DNA from: Verrucomicrobia subdivision 6 bacterium BACL9 MAG-120507-bin52
Lineage (GTDB): Bacteria; Verrucomicrobiota; Verrucomicrobiia; Methylacidiphilales; Verrucolacustridaceae
DNA length: 10,047 bases
Assembly (NCBI GenBank): GCA_001438005.1
Contig: LIBO01000023.1
Span: 1 to 10,047 of the forward strand
Direction: 5' to 3'
Both the position numbers and the translations under genes were made by a program. The stretch's first letter is position 1, and each line of letters starts with the position of its first letter. Under the pieces are notes generated by a model. The model did no database searches and had not been told where the DNA came from. It saw only the letters and a program-made list of their open reading frames with translations. Shown here in pieces: positions 1 through 6,074 of the stretch.

Positions 1-347
1 CCCCCAATACAAATCAGTGCGTGAATATTCAGGCCCTGACAATTTTCGCGGGCTTGTTTGAGGATCTTGGGATCGATCTCGGATTTCTTGCCGGCACCGA
101 CTTTGGCCACAAACCGCCCTCGATTGGTGGTACCAAGAATGGTTCCACCCAAGTGACTGATGTGAGAGACCGAAACCGGGTCGAGCCGTTGGTAACGGAC
201 GGGGTTAAGCAGACCTTCATAGCCGTCCAAGAACCCGAGGACTTCATAGCCGCGGGTGGTGGCGGCAGATACCACCCCATGTAAAACCGCATTCAAACCG
301 GGACAGTCTCCCCCGCTGGTCAGAACACCGATACGCTTCGCTGGCAT
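1..347 (-). CDS. pfkA: 6-phosphofructokinase, N-terminal part (runs off left edge)
   Basis: Phosphofructokinase phosphorylates fructose 6-phosphate to fructose 1,6-bisphosphate in the cytoplasm, the committed step of glycolysis. The first 115 codons are visible. They begin MPAKRIGVLTSGGDCPGLNA, the phosphoryl-donor-binding GGDxPGxNA loop near residues 12-20. GFLDGYEGLL follows near 45-54, then LGGTILGTTNRGRF near residues 73-86. The visible part ends in ALICIGG, exactly at the GGDG(S) element whose next residues separate ATP-dependent from pyrophosphate-dependent enzymes, so the donor cannot be decided here. The GGDCPGLN variant and TTNRG suggest the group III (actinobacterial/PPi-like) branch rather than the E. 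coli PfkA branch; this is inference. The ATG at 345-347 is preceded by AAGG four bases upstream. The gene is divergent from the deaminase gene. Confidence 0.9.
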   Translation of the reverse strand, partial: MPAKRIGVLTSGGDCPGLNAVLHGVVSAATTRGYEVLGFLDGYEGLLNPVRYQRLDPVSVSHISHLGGTILGTTNRGRFVAKVGAGKKSEIDPKILKQARENCQGLNIHALICIG

Positions 348-377
348 ATAACCTTATAGGGAATTGGTTGCGGGGGG

Positions 378-418
378 GGCGATCTTAAATGGTTTTAAGC
401 CAGATCGTCGCGTTTTTT
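378..418 (+). terminator. Terminator-like hairpin with T6 run in the leader of the deaminase gene
   Basis: On the plus strand, bases 378-385 pair with 402-409 (eight pairs including one G-U). An inner TTAA/TTAA-type helix (386-389 with 394-397) closes a TGGT loop. A CG step and six T residues (413-418) follow. This looks like an intrinsic terminator with a bulged stem, but no plus-strand gene lies upstream because pfkA reads away. If transcription of the deaminase gene starts before about 375, the hairpin would act as an attenuator in its 5' leader. The same spacer carries a run of eight G (372-379). I see no convincing promoter in 348-495. Confidence 0.4.
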
Positions 419-485
419 GAAAACCCCTTCCACCAGGGTGCCCATTTCAGTTTCAAACTTCCGCGTTAGATTTAGGGCGAAGAGT

Positions 486-490
486 GAGGA
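486..490 (+). promoter_or_regulatory. Ribosome binding site deciding the deaminase start
   Basis: GAGGA lies five bases before the ATG at 496. An in-frame GTG at 484 overlaps this site and has no Shine-Dalgarno sequence of its own. The later ATG at 514 also lacks one. The start at 496 is therefore preferred. Confidence 0.65.
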
Positions 491-495
491 AAGTT

Positions 496-960
496 ATGAT
501 ATCACTTATTCGAATGAGTTCGGCCGACGATTTCAAGTTTATGGGGGAGGCGGAGGCAGAGGCACGAAAAGGGTTAGCGGAGGGTGGGATTCCGATCGGA
601 TCGATTTTAGTCCGTGGGAATACGATTGTGGGGCGAGGTCATAATCAGCGGGTGCAAAAGGGGAGTGCAATTTTGCATGGAGAGATGGACTGTCTGATGA
701 ACGCGGGCAGGCAAAGGAGTTACCGGGATACGGTAATCTACTCCACCCTTTGCCCGTGCTTCATGTGCTCGGGGACGATCGTTCAGTTTAAGATTCCTCG
801 GGTAGTGGTGGGGGAGGCGGTGAACTTTCCCGGAGCCCCTGATTTTCTGCGATCGCAGGGCGTGGAGGTGGTGATTTTGGATCAACCTACCTTAGTGAAG
901 ATGATGGGGGATTTTATTCGCGCCAAGCCCGATTTGTGGAACGAGGATATTGCAGAGTGA
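496..960 (+). CDS. Cytosine deaminase, yeast (FCY1) type
   Basis: A 154-residue zinc-dependent deaminase of the CDA/tRNA-adenosine-deaminase fold, most like yeast cytosine deaminase FCY1 (158 residues), which converts cytosine to uracil in pyrimidine salvage. The first zinc motif is LHGE, with His61 as ligand and Glu63 as the proton shuttle. The second is CPCFMC, with Cys88 and Cys91 as ligands. GRGHN carries the substrate-binding Asn at about position 50. The segment IPRVVVGEAVNF and the C-terminal LWNEDIAE closely match FCY1 (IPRCVVGENVNF and WFEDIGE), including the Trp and Asp that close the active site in the yeast enzyme. The tail makes FCY1-like specificity more likely than guanine or tRNA deaminase activity. 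Bacteria more often use the unrelated CodA amidohydrolase, so this type is notable. The gene converges on hpt, another salvage gene. Confidence 0.85.
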   Translation: MISLIRMSSADDFKFMGEAEAEARKGLAEGGIPIGSILVRGNTIVGRGHNQRVQKGSAILHGEMDCLMNAGRQRSYRDTVIYSTLCPCFMCSGTIVQFKIPRVVVGEAVNFPGAPDFLRSQGVEVVILDQPTLVKMMGDFIRAKPDLWNEDIAE

Positions 961-988
961 TCGAGGCCGTGTCGCCGCGACGGAGGCA

Positions 989-1516
989 CTACGGGCCTGA
1001 AGGCAGGGTGCGGATGGAGGGGAGAGCACGATAGCGTTGGTCGAGGTCGAGTCCGTAGCCGACGACAAATTCGTCTTTAATTTTAAAGCCGACCCAGCGG
1101 GCGTGGACATTTCGCACCCGCTTTCTTTTTTTGCTTAAAAGAACGCAGACCTGGACAGTTCGCGCACCTAATTTTTTGGCGTGAGAGCGGGTGCGATCCA
1201 AAGTGAGTCCCGAGTCGAGGATATCGTCGATGAGGAGTACGTCTCTCCCGCGAAAGTTTCCTCGGCAATGTTCCAGGCCGCGAATTTTTCCGGTCGACTT
1301 AGTGCCTTCATAACTGGAAATGTTCCAAAATTCCACCTCGGTATCGGGATCGAGGTGGCGGAGGAGGTCGACGACAAAGAAAACGCTGCCTTTGAGAAGG
1401 GCAACGATGGTGAGAGGGCGGTTTTGGTAGGCCTGGCGGATCGAAGAGGCAAGCGTACGGACGCGACGCTGGATCGCGAGGGCAGAGAGGTAGGGCTTGC
1501 CCGGGGGGCGGGTCAC
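989..1516 (-). CDS. hpt: Hypoxanthine phosphoribosyltransferase
   Basis: This 175-residue cytoplasmic type I phosphoribosyltransferase joins PRPP to hypoxanthine (and usually guanine), giving IMP/GMP in purine salvage. The PRPP-binding motif is VLLIDDILDSGLT at residues 93-105, with the acidic pair Asp97-Asp98. LLKGS (40-44) is the pyrophosphate-binding cis-peptide loop. SSYEGTKSTG (67-76) is the flexible Ser-x-Tyr loop that closes over the active site. DEFVVGYGLD (148-157) is the base-recognition region typical of Hpt rather than of adenine or xanthine PRTases. The start is the GTG at 1514-1516, which overlaps the TGA of the upstream TPR gene in a GTGA arrangement. No Shine-Dalgarno sequence is visible, so translation is probably coupled. 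Length is normal for the family. Confidence 0.92.
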   Translation of the reverse strand: MTRPPGKPYLSALAIQRRVRTLASSIRQAYQNRPLTIVALLKGSVFFVVDLLRHLDPDTEVEFWNISSYEGTKSTGKIRGLEHCRGNFRGRDVLLIDDILDSGLTLDRTRSHAKKLGARTVQVCVLLSKKRKRVRNVHARWVGFKIKDEFVVGYGLDLDQRYRALPSIRTLPSGP

Positions 1517-2169
1517 TGACCAGCGGCGGTGGGCGTCAGCTCAGCCAGCTCTTCGGTGATTTTTGCGGTGAGAGGGCCAGAGATTTTTAGATCGAGGCCT
1601 TTCTGGAAGGAGTTCCGGGCATTTTCCTCTTCTTCCAGTTGGGCGAAGCAGAGACCGGCGTAGTAGTAGACGGCTTGGGAGGTAAGGGTATCGAGGCAGC
1701 CAGGGGTTTTGGCCAGCTGATCGACCAGTTTCCGAAAGTCATCGCGGGCGATGCTGCGGCGATTGAACATGGTCGGGAGATGGTAGTTATTGATGGCGCG
1801 GATGAATCGGACATTGGGATCATTGGGCCGAATGGTGACGGCGCGGTCCATGCAGTCGCGACCCGCCATGAGATAACGAAGTTTTCCCGGGCCGATAAAG
1901 GCGTCGCGGCTGGCGAGAGTGTAAGCGCTGCCGAGATAGACCAGGAGAATGCCGTTATCGGGTTGCTCGGCGGTGAGTTCTTCTAACCAAGCGACCAGGC
2001 GGCGAGTGGCGTTCTTGTTGCCCGACTCGGACAAGGAGTGCATTTCGTAAATCTGGCTGAGAAGAGGATGGGAGTAGGTTTCGGAAACTGGGGTGGAAGC
2101 GATGGCTGAGCCGGCCACAGTGAAGGCCCACAGGGAAAGAATAGCGAAAATAGCTTTAATATTCGTCAC
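1513..2169 (-). CDS. Secreted TPR-type repeat protein, function unknown
   Basis: The 218-residue product starts with a Sec signal peptide: Lys5, a hydrophobic stretch 6-21, and probable cleavage after AIA at about residue 24. The rest is helical, with TPR-like repeats. One is at about 74-112 (LLVYLGSAYTL, then a DRAVTIRPNDP turn). Another is at about 165-193 (AVYYYAGLCFAQLEEEENARNSFQKGLDL), which fits the A/G/F/A/P pattern of a TPR. The linking segment, with ASRDAF, KLRYLMAG and RFIRAINNYHLP, resembles an uncharacterised bacterial family of exported TPR proteins, so a periplasmic scaffold role is plausible but inferred. The GTG start at 2167-2169 has AGAGG three bases upstream. The stop overlaps the hpt start, so expression of the two is linked. 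Confidence 0.75.
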   Translation of the reverse strand: MTNIKAIFAILSLWAFTVAGSAIASTPVSETYSHPLLSQIYEMHSLSESGNKNATRRLVAWLEELTAEQPDNGILLVYLGSAYTLASRDAFIGPGKLRYLMAGRDCMDRAVTIRPNDPNVRFIRAINNYHLPTMFNRRSIARDDFRKLVDQLAKTPGCLDTLTSQAVYYYAGLCFAQLEEEENARNSFQKGLDLKISGPLTAKITEELAELTPTAAGQ

Positions 2170-2231
2170 AAGCCTCTTGCACTACAGATAAGAGGAACTC
2201 TTCTATTTTGCAAGGAGAATTACATTACAGA

Positions 2232-2262
2232 CACAACCAGTTGTGATCTAGCCGTTTGCTAG
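2232..2262. promoter_or_regulatory. Two inverted repeats upstream of the TPR-hpt pair
   Basis: In the 110-base spacer between the zinc peptidase and the TPR gene, CACAAC and GTTGTG (2232-2237 and 2240-2245) form a perfect inverted repeat around CA. CTAGC and GCTAG (2248-2252 and 2258-2262) form a second one with a five-base loop. They could be operator half-sites or a processing hairpin in an operon spacer. There is no T-run, so a terminator is unlikely. Confidence 0.3.
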
Positions 2263-2279
2263 TACACAATAGGTGCGAA

Positions 2280-2981
2280 TTAATCGCTTCGACGGCCGGC
2301 GAGGAGAGGAAGTAGGTGCCAGAGAAGATAGATAAGTGACGTGATGAAGGCGGCCACATAGGTCCAAGCGGCCGCGCGGAGTACGCTATCGACCGCTTTG
2401 GATTCGGTGCCGGGCTGAATAAATTTCATTTTGGGGAGGATTTGCAAAGCGCGACGAGAGGCGTCGAACTCGACTGGCAAAGTAACCAGATTGAAGAGCA
2501 TGATCGTGCCCCAACCAGCGACCATGATGGTGAGGTAGGTTTGGGATTGGAAGCCGCCGAACCCCGAGAAAAGTCCAAAGAGCGGAAGCCAGGTGACGAT
2601 TTGGCTGGCAAAGGTGGTGGCACCGACCGCGGCCATTCGCCACTGAAGAGGGGCGTAAGCGATTTTGTGTTGGATGGCGTGACCACACTCGTGCGCGGCG
2701 ACGCCCAGTGCGGCGGCGGAGTGACCGTGATAGTTTTGGGTAGAGAGAACGAGGCGGCGATGCATCGGGTCGTAGTGATCACCCAGCAGGCCATCCTGCT
2801 CCACGATCTCCACGTTGCGGATTCCGGCGGCGTCGAGGATTCGGGAGGCGGCCTCTGCTCCGGTAAAACCCGATGAGGCGGGAACTTGGCACCCTTTGGC
2901 ATAGGCGATTTTTACTTTGGCCGCCGCCCAAAGGGAAAGAGCCATCGTGCCGATAAAGGTCAGTAAGAAAAGGACGTTCAT
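2280..2981 (-). CDS. YugP-type membrane zinc metallopeptidase
   Basis: The 233-residue protein belongs to the neutral zinc metallopeptidase family typified by Bacillus YugP (Zn_peptidase_2). It has an N-terminal membrane helix (about 3-21), then a cytoplasmic or periplasmic segment with YDPMHRRLVLS (70-80). The zinc motif HECGH is at 97-101, with Glu98 as the catalytic base. Hydrophobic segments lie near 118-140 and 149-170. LPVEFDASRRA (169-179) supplies the conserved Glu/Asp region that follows the active site in this family. The last membrane helix is at about 203-229. The substrate of the family is not established. The ATG at 2979-2981 follows AAGGA with four bases between. The aminotransferase gene ends 50 bases upstream, so both probably share a transcript. 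Confidence 0.88.
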   Translation of the reverse strand: MNVLFLLTFIGTMALSLWAAAKVKIAYAKGCQVPASSGFTGAEAASRILDAAGIRNVEIVEQDGLLGDHYDPMHRRLVLSTQNYHGHSAAALGVAAHECGHAIQHKIAYAPLQWRMAAVGATTFASQIVTWLPLFGLFSGFGGFQSQTYLTIMVAGWGTIMLFNLVTLPVEFDASRRALQILPKMKFIQPGTESKAVDSVLRAAAWTYVAAFITSLIYLLWHLLPLLAGRRSD

Positions 2982-3031
2982 CGTGTCCTTAGGTTAATCG
3001 ACCCCCGAGCCCGCGCAAGAGGAATGCCCTT

Positions 3032-4195
3032 TTATTTGCAGAACTTGGCGATCCGACGAACACCTTCTTCGATCTGGTCGATCGAGGTGGCGTAGGAGAC
3101 GCGCACGGTTGAGTCGAGTCCGAAGGCTTTTCCAGGGACCACCGCCACCCGCTCTTTTTCGAGGAGTTTCTCGGAAAACTCGGTCGAGCTCATGCCGGTG
3201 CGGGAGATATCGACCAAGATGTAGAAAGCGCCTTGAGGTTTAACGAAGGAGAGCTTCGGGATAAGTCCCAAAAGATCGCAGAAGCGACGACGGCGTTTGT
3301 CGTACTCTTTCAGCATCTCTTGGACGCAATCCTGGGGGCCACGGTAGGCGGCCAGCGCGCCCTTCTGAGCGAAGGAGGTGGGATGAGAGGTGGAGTGGCT
3401 TTGAATCGATTCGATCGTCTTGGCCAAGATGACGGGAGCGGCCACGTAACCAAGTCGCCACCCGGTCATGGCATACGGTTTGCTGAAACCGTTGACGGTC
3501 AAAGTTAGATTATAAAGGTCTTTGCTAAAGGATCCGATGGAGGAGTGTTTGGCATCATCATAGACGAGCTTCTCGTAGATTTCGTCCGACAAGATGAAAA
3601 TTTCCTCTTCGAGGGCCACTTCGGCCAAAGCCGCGAGTTCGTTTTCGGAGTAGACCGAGCCGGTAGGATTACCGGGAGAGTTGATGATGACCATTTTGGT
3701 CATGGGGCTCATGTACTCGCGGAAAAGTTCGGGGGTTAATTTGTAACTGTTTTCGGCTTTGGTCGGAACCATGACGGGTTCCCCGCCGGCAATACGGACC
3801 ATCTCGGGGTAGCTGAGCCAGTAAGGGGAGGGAATGAGGACTTCGTCGCCGGGATTCACCGTGGCCAGGATGGCGTTGAAACAGGCGTGTTTCGCGCCGC
3901 AGCTGACAATGATCTGGGAGGGTTCGTAGGAGAGGTTGTTCTCGGCCTTCAGCTTCTCGGAGATAGCGGCCCGAAGCTCAGGAATTCCGGAGGAGGGAGT
4001 GTATTTGGTAAAGCCAGCATCGAGCGAGCCCATCGCGGCGGCTTTAATGTGTTCGGGTGTATCGAAATCGGGTTCGCCCGCACCGAAGCCGACGACATCG
4101 AGGCCTTCGGCCCTCATGCTTTTGGCGCGGGCATCGATCGCCAGTGTGGCTGATGGGGTGAGGAGTAGGGTTCGTTCAGCGGTATCGAGGGGCAT
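3032..4195 (-). CDS. aspC: Aspartate aminotransferase, class I (type Ib)
   Basis: A 387-residue fold-type I PLP enzyme that moves the amino group between aspartate and 2-oxoglutarate, giving oxaloacetate and glutamate. GAGEPDFDTP (38-47) is the N-terminal substrate-side segment. NSPGNPTG (172-179) has the Asn176 that contacts the cofactor. SDEIYE (203-208) gives Asp204 and Tyr207. NGFSKPYAMTGWRLGY (235-250) contains the Schiff-base Lys239. Arg365 in VRVSYAT should bind the substrate alpha-carboxylate. The GFTKYTPSSGIPELR segment is typical of type Ib (Thermus-like) enzymes. Some members also act on prephenate or aromatic amino acids, so substrate range is open. The ATG at 4193-4195 has AAGGA about nine bases upstream. 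It lies downstream of ruvA, upstream of the zinc peptidase. Confidence 0.9.
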   Translation of the reverse strand: MPLDTAERTLLLTPSATLAIDARAKSMRAEGLDVVGFGAGEPDFDTPEHIKAAAMGSLDAGFTKYTPSSGIPELRAAISEKLKAENNLSYEPSQIIVSCGAKHACFNAILATVNPGDEVLIPSPYWLSYPEMVRIAGGEPVMVPTKAENSYKLTPELFREYMSPMTKMVIINSPGNPTGSVYSENELAALAEVALEEEIFILSDEIYEKLVYDDAKHSSIGSFSKDLYNLTLTVNGFSKPYAMTGWRLGYVAAPVILAKTIESIQSHSTSHPTSFAQKGALAAYRGPQDCVQEMLKEYDKRRRRFCDLLGLIPKLSFVKPQGAFYILVDISRTGMSSTEFSEKLLEKERVAVVPGKAFGLDSTVRVSYATSIDQIEEGVRRIAKFCK

Positions 4196-4244
4196 AGTAG
4201 TTTTTCCTTGGTTGGTTTCTAGTTGAGCTGAAAAAGGTATCGAA

Positions 4245-4260
4245 GACTTCAGACGAAGTC
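4245..4260 (-). terminator. Candidate weak terminator after ruvCA
   Basis: Read on the minus strand, GACTTC and GAAGTC form a perfect six-pair stem with a four-base loop. TTCGATACC then separates it from a CTTTTTC tract, so the T-run is about nine bases late. It sits between ruvA and the aminotransferase gene and may terminate part of the ruvCA message or only stabilise it. A second hairpin, CAGCGC/GCGCTG with a four-base loop (4335-4350), lies just after the ruvA stop without any T-run. Confidence 0.3.
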
Positions 4261-4354
4261 GAGCAGTTTAGCGGGGAGGGGTGAAGATTTTGGATTTTTT
4301 GGATTTTCGGGCTGGGGGACGTGCGGTTTTGGGGCAGCGCCCCTGCGCTGGGCT

Positions 4355-4951
4355 TTAGCCAAGTCGGCGGAGGGCTTCGCGGACAAGGTCGCCGGAGGGG
4401 AGGGAGGAGTCGAGACCTTGCAGGGCTTTTTGGGCTTCGGCTGATTTGTAGCCCAGAGCCAAAAGGGCCAGAAGGGCGTCTTGAGAGTGGCCGGCCAAAG
4501 GAGCGGGGGATCCTTGGGAAGGGGCACCGCCGGCGAGGGAGTCGAGGGCGGGGAGTTTGTCGCGAAGTTCGAGAACGATTCGTTCGGCTGTTTTTTTGCC
4601 AAGACCTTTGAGCTTAGCGAGCGTGGAGGTGTCCCCCGTGGCAACGGCATCGCGAACGGTTTGCGGGGTGGTTCCGGCGAGGATGGAGAGAGCGGTTTTG
4701 GGGCCGACCCCCGAGACGTGATGCAAAAGGAGGCGAAAGAGATCCCGTTCCCCCGTGGAAAAGAAACCGTAAAGAGTATGGGCGTCCTCACGCACGACGA
4801 GGTGGGTGAGGAGACGGACTTTTTCTCCCGGTTTGGGGAGGTGATCGAAGGTGGTGACGGGGATGAGGAGTTCGTAGCCGATGCCTTGGCAGTTAATCAC
4901 AGCGCGGGTGGGCCAAGCTTCGGCCAAGGTGCCTTCGAGAAAAGAGATCAT
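4355..4951 (-). CDS. ruvA: Holliday junction branch migration protein RuvA
   Basis: RuvA (198 residues) binds four-way DNA junctions as a tetramer and loads the RuvB motor during recombination repair. The N-terminal OB-fold covers about 1-63 (MISFLEGTLAE through REDAHTLYGF). Two helix-hairpin-helix motifs follow: HHVSGVGPKTALSIL at about 77-91 and LKGLGKKTAERIVLELRDKL at about 114-133. A flexible Ala/Gly/Pro/Ser linker spans about 138-156. The C-terminal domain III (about 157-198), with ALLALGYKSAEAQKAL, contacts RuvB. Length and order are standard. The ATG at 4949-4951 is separated from the ruvC stop by one base (TAAGATG), so it is probably translated by coupling. ruvB is not in this window, since the next gene downstream is the aminotransferase. 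Confidence 0.95.
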   Translation of the reverse strand: MISFLEGTLAEAWPTRAVINCQGIGYELLIPVTTFDHLPKPGEKVRLLTHLVVREDAHTLYGFFSTGERDLFRLLLHHVSGVGPKTALSILAGTTPQTVRDAVATGDTSTLAKLKGLGKKTAERIVLELRDKLPALDSLAGGAPSQGSPAPLAGHSQDALLALLALGYKSAEAQKALQGLDSSLPSGDLVREALRRLG

Positions 4952-4952
4952 C

Positions 4953-5450
4953 TTAGGAGATTGCCGGAACTATTCGGGAGGAAAAGGCCGTACGGCGAAG
5001 GTGGGTCAGGCCCACGGCGAGGGCGTCGGCCTCATCGGGGGCGGGGTTGTGGCGTAGGCCGAAGAGGGCTCGGGTCATGAAGGCGACCTGCTCTTTTTTG
5101 GCGGCCCCTTTGCCGGTGGCGGATTTTTTGACGAGCTTGGGAGGATATTCGTGAATGGTGAGGCCGCCTCGAGCAGCGGCGAGAAGGGCGGCACCCCGGG
5201 CGGCCCCAAGGATGACGGCGGTGCGGGTGTTTTGGACATAGATGATCAGTTCGATGGCCAGGGCGGTGGGAGAGTGTTGGGAGATGATTTCGGCGAGGCG
5301 GTCGTGAATTTCGAGCAGGCAATCTTGGGATGGGCGAGAGGCGGGATTTTTAATCGTGCCGGAGGCAAGGACAGCGGGTTTTTCGGCCGTGCCCTCGAGA
5401 ATGGCGTACCCGGTGGCACGAAGGGAGGGGTCGAGAGCGAGAATGCGCAC
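4953..5450 (-). CDS. ruvC: Holliday junction resolvase RuvC
   Basis: RuvC (165 residues) is a dimeric RNase H-fold endonuclease that cuts Holliday junctions symmetrically. The four acidic catalytic residues fit the family: Asp7 (LALDPSLRATGYAI), Glu67 (LAIELIIYVQN), and Asp139 and Asp142 in PDEADALAVGLTH (138-150). ARGAALLAA (84-92) and the basic KLVKKSATGKGAAKKEQV (105-122) are family hallmarks. The position equivalent to E. coli Phe69, the aromatic residue at the junction centre, is Ile70 here, with Tyr71 next to it. The start is GTG at 5448-5450, which places Asp7 correctly; no clear Shine-Dalgarno sequence is visible. The gene heads the minus-strand run and is divergent from the small secreted protein gene. 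Confidence 0.94.
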   Translation of the reverse strand: MRILALDPSLRATGYAILEGTAEKPAVLASGTIKNPASRPSQDCLLEIHDRLAEIISQHSPTALAIELIIYVQNTRTAVILGAARGAALLAAARGGLTIHEYPPKLVKKSATGKGAAKKEQVAFMTRALFGLRHNPAPDEADALAVGLTHLRRTAFSSRIVPAIS

Positions 5451-5504
5451 GGGGAGAGCGTGCCAAATAGGGTTGGATTGTCGAGGGAAGGGAGTGGGGT
5501 TGGT

Positions 5505-5533
5505 TTGACCCGTAAAAAGTGAGCGGTTAGTAT
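5505..5533 (+). promoter_or_regulatory. Sigma-70-like promoter giving a leaderless message
   Basis: TTGACC (5505-5510) and TAGTAT (5528-5533) are separated by exactly 17 bases. Transcription would start about seven bases after the -10 element, which is the A of the ATG at 5540. No Shine-Dalgarno sequence precedes that ATG, consistent with a leaderless or nearly leaderless message. The -35 matches consensus at five of six positions and the -10 at four of six. Confidence 0.5.
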
Positions 5534-5539
5534 CAGACC

Positions 5540-5992
5540 ATGAAGATGGTGTTACGACTCTTACTCCTCGCCCTCCTTTTTTCGGGGTGGGCGATGGCCC
5601 AAACGAACGATCCGACGGCGGGCGGGGCGGTGAAGCCGGCGACCCCCAAGAAAAACCCTTTGGCGGATGCCCGTACCGTAAAATCGGGGGGATCGGAAAG
5701 TGGGAAGACGGAGGATAAGGAGAAGGTGGAAAGTGCGGTGGCGAATCCCGAGGAGGAGCAGGCGAGAAGTACGATTCGCCCGGAGGATAACAGTCCGGAT
5801 GTGGGAATGTTTGTCGTGATGGCGAACAAGGGGTGGGACTCGGTCAATCCGGCCAGCCCGAACAAACCGGTTTACCAGCAGGTGATTCAGGAGCGGGGGA
5901 CAGCCCCGACCTATAGCAATAATATGATGGATTCTCCGGACGGATCGAGTCGGCCGAACGATGGTTGGAAGTTGTTTGGTTGGACGTACTGA
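5540..5992 (+). CDS. Small secreted protein of unknown function
   Basis: I do not recognise this 150-residue protein. It opens with a clear Sec signal peptide: MKMVLR, a Leu-rich core (5-18), and cleavage probably after AMA at residue 20. Residues 21-85 are low-complexity and hydrophilic, rich in Pro, Lys, Glu, Ser and Gly, and look disordered. The last 65 residues look more structured. They begin near PDVGMFVVMANKGWD, carry YSNNMMDSPDGSS and end in GWKLFGWTY. There is no membrane anchor and no lipobox Cys, so a free periplasmic or surface protein is the simplest reading. An alternative ATG two codons later (5546) is possible. No Shine-Dalgarno sequence is seen; a promoter abuts the start. 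Downstream, TTCAAA (5996-6001) and TTTGAA (6031-6036) bracket a small CGCA/TGCG hairpin without a T-run. Confidence 0.65.
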   Translation: MKMVLRLLLLALLFSGWAMAQTNDPTAGGAVKPATPKKNPLADARTVKSGGSESGKTEDKEKVESAVANPEEEQARSTIRPEDNSPDVGMFVVMANKGWDSVNPASPNKPVYQQVIQERGTAPTYSNNMMDSPDGSSRPNDGWKLFGWTY

Positions 5993-6074
5993 TTTTTCAA
6001 ACTTCTCCATCGCATTTTGTGCGGATTCACTTTGAAGGGTTGAGGTTTGGTAGTCTGGATTTAATCTTCTCCCA

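Noticed and set aside
372..379. Run of eight G as a phase-variation switch
   Set aside because: It is non-coding and not placed between promoter elements that I can recognise, so there is no evidence of switching.
967..983. GC-rich hairpin between the deaminase and hpt as a shared terminator
   Set aside because: The main stem is only four pairs with a three-base loop, plus two bulged pairs, and no T-run follows on either strand.
4286..4310. Three GATTTT-type units in tandem as a repeat array
   Set aside because: Unit lengths vary (7-9 bases) and there are only three, so this is simple low-complexity sequence.
4249..4791. Long Pro/Ser/Lys-rich minus-strand frame over ruvA
   Set aside because: It is an out-of-frame shadow of ruvA with biased composition and no domain character.
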